DNA of 64,000 nt from Syncephalis plumigaleata (taxonomy: Eukaryota; Zoopagomycota; Zoopagomycetes; Zoopagales; Piptocephalidaceae), in the NCBI GenBank assembly GCA_025201365.1, contig JAIXMF010000003.1:1240001-1304000 (forward strand), in the 5' to 3' direction. Numbering within the stretch: the stretch's first letter is position 1; the number at the start of each line of letters is the position of its first letter. A program made the position numbers and the translations under genes. The notes under the pieces are model-generated. The model made no database searches, was not told the DNA's origin, and saw only the letters and a program-made list of their open reading frames with translations. Of this stretch, positions 58,871-64,000 are shown piece after piece.

Positions 58871-61800
58871 GCCTAATACAATCCACAAGTTAATGATAAT
58901 AAAGAATACCATTGCTCCATAGGATAGACAAATCATTCTAATAATGTAACTATTTGCAATATATAAGAAAAAGAGATACTAAACATGACATTGCTTTTAT
59001 TGATATCTCCTCTGTTTCATTCTTCAACTTTTTATTGATTAACGCATAGATAGTATGATTGCCAAATGAAATGGCCCAGTGTTCTATTTACTTGAATATC
59101 GTGATCCATCATCAGTGATCTCATGACTTGCATTTTATAGTTCAGTACAATTTCTTCTCTATATCTATCACACGGTTTGTACAGATTGCCGAACTTTTTT
59201 CCGTATTATTATTTCTTTTGCTGCGGCAGCGTCTGTCATCACACAGCATGCCATGAATGTTATCACGCCTAGAGACAGATACACACACGTGGTACAAAGC
59301 CGTAGAAGAGGAGACAAAAACAGAAGAAAAAACATGTCTGCCTCATTTGGTCGGCCTCCACTAATCCCGACCCAATAACATCGTTACAACAATGATATTT
59401 AGAGAGAAAGAGAGGAAAGAGAGAGAAAGCGAATCAGTTTTAATGCACTACAGGAGGTGTTTGTATCACTGTGTTACTCTATCACCGTTAACTATAACGA
59501 ATGGACCCGTTTAACAATCATATGATTACCATTGGACCATGCAATATAATATGCCTATACGTTTATGCGTGCTTGTGTATGTATGTATGTATGTCTATGT
59601 GTGTGTGTGTGCTTGTGTAATGCAGTGCGGTGTGTTTCACTTTCATTCGTTTATCATTTCGATGTTCTTGGTTGGTTCCACGTATAACATGAACGTGCAT
59701 ATGTCTTTCGGTGTCGTTTTGTCTCCATTTTGCAAGTATAGAATAATAAATGTCTTCCATGCTGCTACAACTACTACTACAACAACAACAACAACTGCAG
59801 CATAGTCGTTGTTGGACAAAAAGTTCTACATTCACTAAACTCAACTATTGTTGTATGCATTCAACTGGCATGGGATGAAACGTAGCATTTTACGCACGTT
59901 AATGCAGCTACAGGTTCGGACAATGATATGTGGTCTAGAACGGAATCCGTTAAACGAAAGTGTCCATCATGATCATTATTATTTTGTTACTGCCCATTAC
60001 CCCTTATGACTTTTTCCTATCTATCCGTTTGATGTTTTTTCCATTCATAATCTGTATACTCATTAATTGTGTATGTATGTATGTATGTATGTATGCATAT
60101 ATGTATGTGTGTGTGTGTTTTCTCCTTTTCTTAAACAATGACAGTACGATTCTTTGTGTTCCGCATGCTGTAATTGTCCATGCCGGCATTTCAATAGTGA
60201 CACAAGCAATGTCGTTCTACCAGACGTGGTGCTATTGTTCAACGCATCCTTTGCGGCTCTATTAAGTGCGGATCTTGCTGTAGTATTCGTTGTACCCCAG
60301 CGGGCTTGTATTACCGTCATTCACCATTCAGATGTCAGTTATCTGCAACCACGACGATCTGACTACCAATTTATGACGATAATGCATGTGTGTGTGTGTG
60401 TGTCTGTCTGTCTGACTACATGTCTCTTACTCTCTCAGTCTGTGCTTGTTTAACCGTAATGCCAATCCAATCCAGTATCATCGTTACAATCATGAGATGC
60501 ACATGGATGAATAGTTGAACGAGCATGATAGCATCAGAGCAACAAGCAATAGTTGTAGTTGGTCAGATGTTCAGCCGGTGTACACACCATAGCCGACATC
60601 TGTACGGTGCCGTGTTCATACACGTTGTTGCTATTGCAGTTAGAGGCCTTGCCATCAAGTCAAAGCAGTAAACTGTGGCTGCATTGTTATTATTGGTCAA
60701 AGTCTCGACCTACATGGAATGATGATCTGGCGTAGCCTACCGGTTTCAATGGTCATGACGCCATTTCTCAGCATAGCCCCCCATCATTATTGTCGTTCTA
60801 TTGTAGAACAAACGGTTTTAGCAGAGTGGATTCACATGGTATGATGAAGTGCCACTTTTATGTACTATTTACTTACTCGGTAGTTATCTCTGTAAACGAT
60901 ATGCTGATATTTACAGGGCCCATTCAGCAGTGAACGTGTATACTCAATAGACGACTTGTCTAAATGGTATATCCGCTATCGCTGAGAATAGTAATTGCCT
61001 TATCCTAAAATAACCATCTGAACATGGTTACAGAAACAATGATGATGATGATGATGATGATGACGACGACGACGATGTAGTAGTAGTACTTGCCATGTAT
61101 ATCATTCTTGTTTCTATCCGTTCATGCAAGGTAGTTCCTACTATTCTGATATCCATTGGAACAAGTGCACCACAATGGTATTCACTCCATCAACGCACGC
61201 ACGCACGCACGCACGCACGCACGTCCACACGAATGTACACATGGAAAAGTAAAAGGTAAAAGGCCCTTTATGATGATGATAATAATGATGATGATGCACC
61301 TACACCAAACCACGTACATATTGCCATCACACACAGACACACAGACAAATTTGTTCATCGAATGCACGAATGGACGAGGTGCAAGAAGATCATGATATTC
61401 GTTTGTTGTAACCAAACACCAATTGCATCAATAATGTTACTGTGCTATGATTGTTATTGCATTGTTGTACTGTAACTGATGGTGATGATGATGATGATCA
61501 TGTACGCAGTATTTGACAAACGAGAGCTGATTTCACGTTCATCCGACCAGTTTTAGAATGTGAACATAATAGACCGACATCATGCCTTGACAAAAAAAAG
61601 CATCAGATGGTATTTGAAAATAGAGCGCAACGCACACGCACGTATCAAATTGTGATGCATGCCACGAGTTTTCTTTTATTTTTTTCATTATTCAACGCCA
61701 TACCATTTCTCTCAATTTATTGTTGCATGTATGGTAATCATAGTAAATGACGAAGAAGAGGAATGGCATGAAGCGGATAATACTCGTACCAAGACCATTT

Positions 61801-64000
61801 ATTCATGTTTCTTGGTATGTTTAGCTAGTCAGAAAGTAACAACAATAAACTAGTTCATTTATTTACGAAAGAAAGAAAGAGCATCATTATTATGATAACA
61901 TGATAAAATACATACTTTATGTTATTATTGAATAAGTCACTGTCTGAACGTGTGCGTGTGTGGTTTAAAATGTCAAATTCGTGCTTTGTAGGTGGAACAA
62001 CAAAGCCAGTCCATGTAGGTTTGCCTTATTGATCCATCCACCGATTACTATTTCTATTATTGTTATCGCTAAGAAGCAACATTATTCAATGGGACACGTT
62101 AGGAATAGACATGCGTGTAGGTAGATGAGCAAGTAGAGTCATTGCTTGCTTTAACGGTCGTGTGGTCGTTTCCTCATTTTGATTGGATCCCATGCTTACT
62201 CTGATGATAATGGCAAGCAAGGACCCGAAAATATACATGTACATGTACACAGACATTGCTCGTACATTTGTCCATCATTCCATCGGTATAGTAACTATTC
62301 GGAAAAGAAACATGGAATACTGATGTGAATGCATGAATACCAATGGAACACATCCCAATGAATGATGCATTCTTTCTCTCTTTCTCTCTTTCTCCCCTTA
62401 TGGCCTCATGTTCACGACGTATGAACAAGGAACGGGAATGGGAAATAACAAAAAGGAAGCATGTAGATACTGCGCAACAAGCTAAGTACTCAATGACTTC
62501 TTGTTTAGTGTCATGTGTGTAGATAGCAATGCTACATTGACATGACAAAGAAGGATAGGAAAGGTTATGATGACATTGATCTCAATGACATTCCCTTACC
62601 ACTTGATTGTTCACTATTATGGTCATCATTGAACCTATGAGATAAATTACTCAATCGCGTAAACCTTCCTTCCTTACCATTACATTGAGCAGTATTTGCT
62701 AGAATTGTAGTTGTATTAGCAATGGAATAGAGGCATGTGAATAAATAAAACAACTTGTATAGTAAATCTATTCATGATTAAACGGAGTTCGATGTCTATA
62801 TTGATATGTGTGCGCAAGATGGATGGCATACGGCGATATTCTCTCGCTTTTCTATTTCCTATACTTTCTCTCCTTTGCGGTAAACAACACTGCTGCTACT
62901 ACTGATAATAATAGCAATAATGGTCATGCTTACTTATTTCTATGTTGCATCACATTGCACAACAACAACGACATGTCTCTCATGATCGTCATAACCTGAC
63001 ATTGTTATTGTTACTCTGTCTTTATCTATCCTACGCACATTGTTTCTATTTCTAACCTAATAATAATAAATATATTTGAACAACATCGTGCTACTGCTAT
63101 TGCTGTCGTTGACAATGATGATGATGATGATGAGGCAAAAAAAATGATACGCGTCACAATAGGAACGGTCACACTGCACAACCGATGTGGTATTCACTCT
63201 CTTTCTGTGACTTTTCTGTTTCTGTTTCTGCTTCCTGTTGTTTCTCTTCTTAACCTCGTGGAGTCTCGGTGAGGGGGGAAGTCTAGTCGTGTTACCTTGG
63301 CCTTCCTTCGTCGGTTATTCCGTTTGGTTTATGTGTGTGTATGTGTGTACGCGTACGTGTATGTGTACGTGTGTGGGCGTGCAAGTACAGAGGTATGAAT
63401 GAAAGAGGACTCGCCTTTGTGATAGGTGAGCGGTACTTGAAGAATAAGTCAATTACCGGTCAACACGACTATTGAATGATGATGATGATGATGTCGTTAC
63501 GGTTCTTGCTAATGCTATGGCGCTGAATTGATGTTGATTTTCCACACTGTGCAGTACCATTTACGACTATTGTCGCTGTGCATCCATGTGACAATCTACT
63601 AATGGTTGATTATCCATGACACTATGGAGACAATTGGTCTTGTCTGTCTGTCTGTCACTCCATACGTACACGCCCTTCGCTCTATTCTATTCTTACCATA
63701 AAGTAATGGTGCAGTGGTGATCTATCAATGAACCGGTCAACATGTACAGAACTATGGGATGATGATGATAATGATGATGATAATGCTTCCGTTAAGAATA
63801 GGTCAAATATTGATGTGTTTATCGTTCAAGGGAGACACACCAATGGATCTAGTCTAGGCAAGAAATGGCCATGGAAGGAAGGCAAGACAAGTATAGCAGT
63901 CTGCGCGTTTCTACAATGCTTTACTCTCTTCCGATCAAATTACCATGTAAAAAACAAGACAACGGCATGGCAAACTAATGAAAGGATGAATGTCCGGATG
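58871..64000. other. 5.1-kb region without recognisable genes, microsatellite-rich
   Basis: No ORF with a domain, splice-linked exon set or RNA gene was found on either strand. It is full of simple repeats: TATG/TG tracts at about 59577-59612 and 60068-60117, (ATG)n then (ACG)n at about 61039-61077, (CACG)n at about 61192-61223, and GAT tracts near 61481-61500, 63115-63133 and 63477-63494. It may be a long regulatory region or leader of a gene beyond the window, or a transition to repeat-rich DNA. Confidence 0.5.

Noticed and set aside
59539-60453. Several small ORFs in microsatellite DNA
   Set aside because: They consist largely of translated TATG/TG repeats.

Overview
This is a gene-dense eukaryotic nuclear window of moderate, AT-leaning composition. 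Nearly every conserved gene is split by short GT-AG introns, mostly 50-90 bp. The gene set (CAND1, CDC48, VPS2, TSR2, RPA3, EAF6, EDC3, an NMA111-type HtrA protease, mitochondrial succinyl-CoA ligase beta), the GPI-type SOD-like surface protein, the Opy2-like cysteine-rich secreted proteins and the DUF202 protein point to a fungus. Augmin HAUS1, JMJD7 and DM9/DUF3421 proteins suggest an early-diverging lineage. A zoopagomycete or mucoromycete relative is my guess; the species is not determined.

Layout. 0-9 kb: 3' end of a HAUS1-like gene, complete CAND1, a small membrane/Ser-rich protein and a secreted CAP protein, followed by a deletion derivative of a Fanzor transposon. 9.5-20 kb: a DUF202 membrane protein, then a secreted-protein territory (a Pro/Thr-rich protein with CxxxC modules and two Opy2-like Cys-rich proteins). 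Its intergenic DNA holds a solo LTR with target duplication, a tRNA-Glu gene, a tRNA-derived SINE and short poly(A) retroposons. 20-26 kb: an isochorismatase-family gene and TSR2 diverge, and between them sits a complete 4.2-kb element with terminal inverted repeats and TA target duplications. It encodes an apparently intact 775-aa Fanzor (eukaryotic TnpB homologue). 26-32 kb: VPS2, EAF6 and CDC48. 32-40 kb: two DM9/DUF3421 genes with tRNA-Pro and tRNA-Arg genes between them, a SOD-like surface protein and JMJD7. 40-58.5 kb: a large coiled-coil protein, a PCI/SAC3-like gene, RPA3, succinyl-CoA ligase beta, NMA111, a polytopic membrane protein interrupted by one in-frame TGA, and EDC3. 58.6-64 kb: no gene found, only microsatellites and solo Fanzor-element termini.

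The most interesting system is the Fanzor family. It comprises one full element with all expected RuvC and zinc-ribbon residues, a 606-bp derivative that keeps the Fanzor 3' end plus the shared 3' flank (a candidate guide-RNA region), a 221-bp MITE-like derivative, a decayed right end and three solo terminal fragments, all within 64 kb. The full copy carries an unusual acidic tandem-repeat insert between the zinc ribbon and the third RuvC motif, and no transposase was seen in it.
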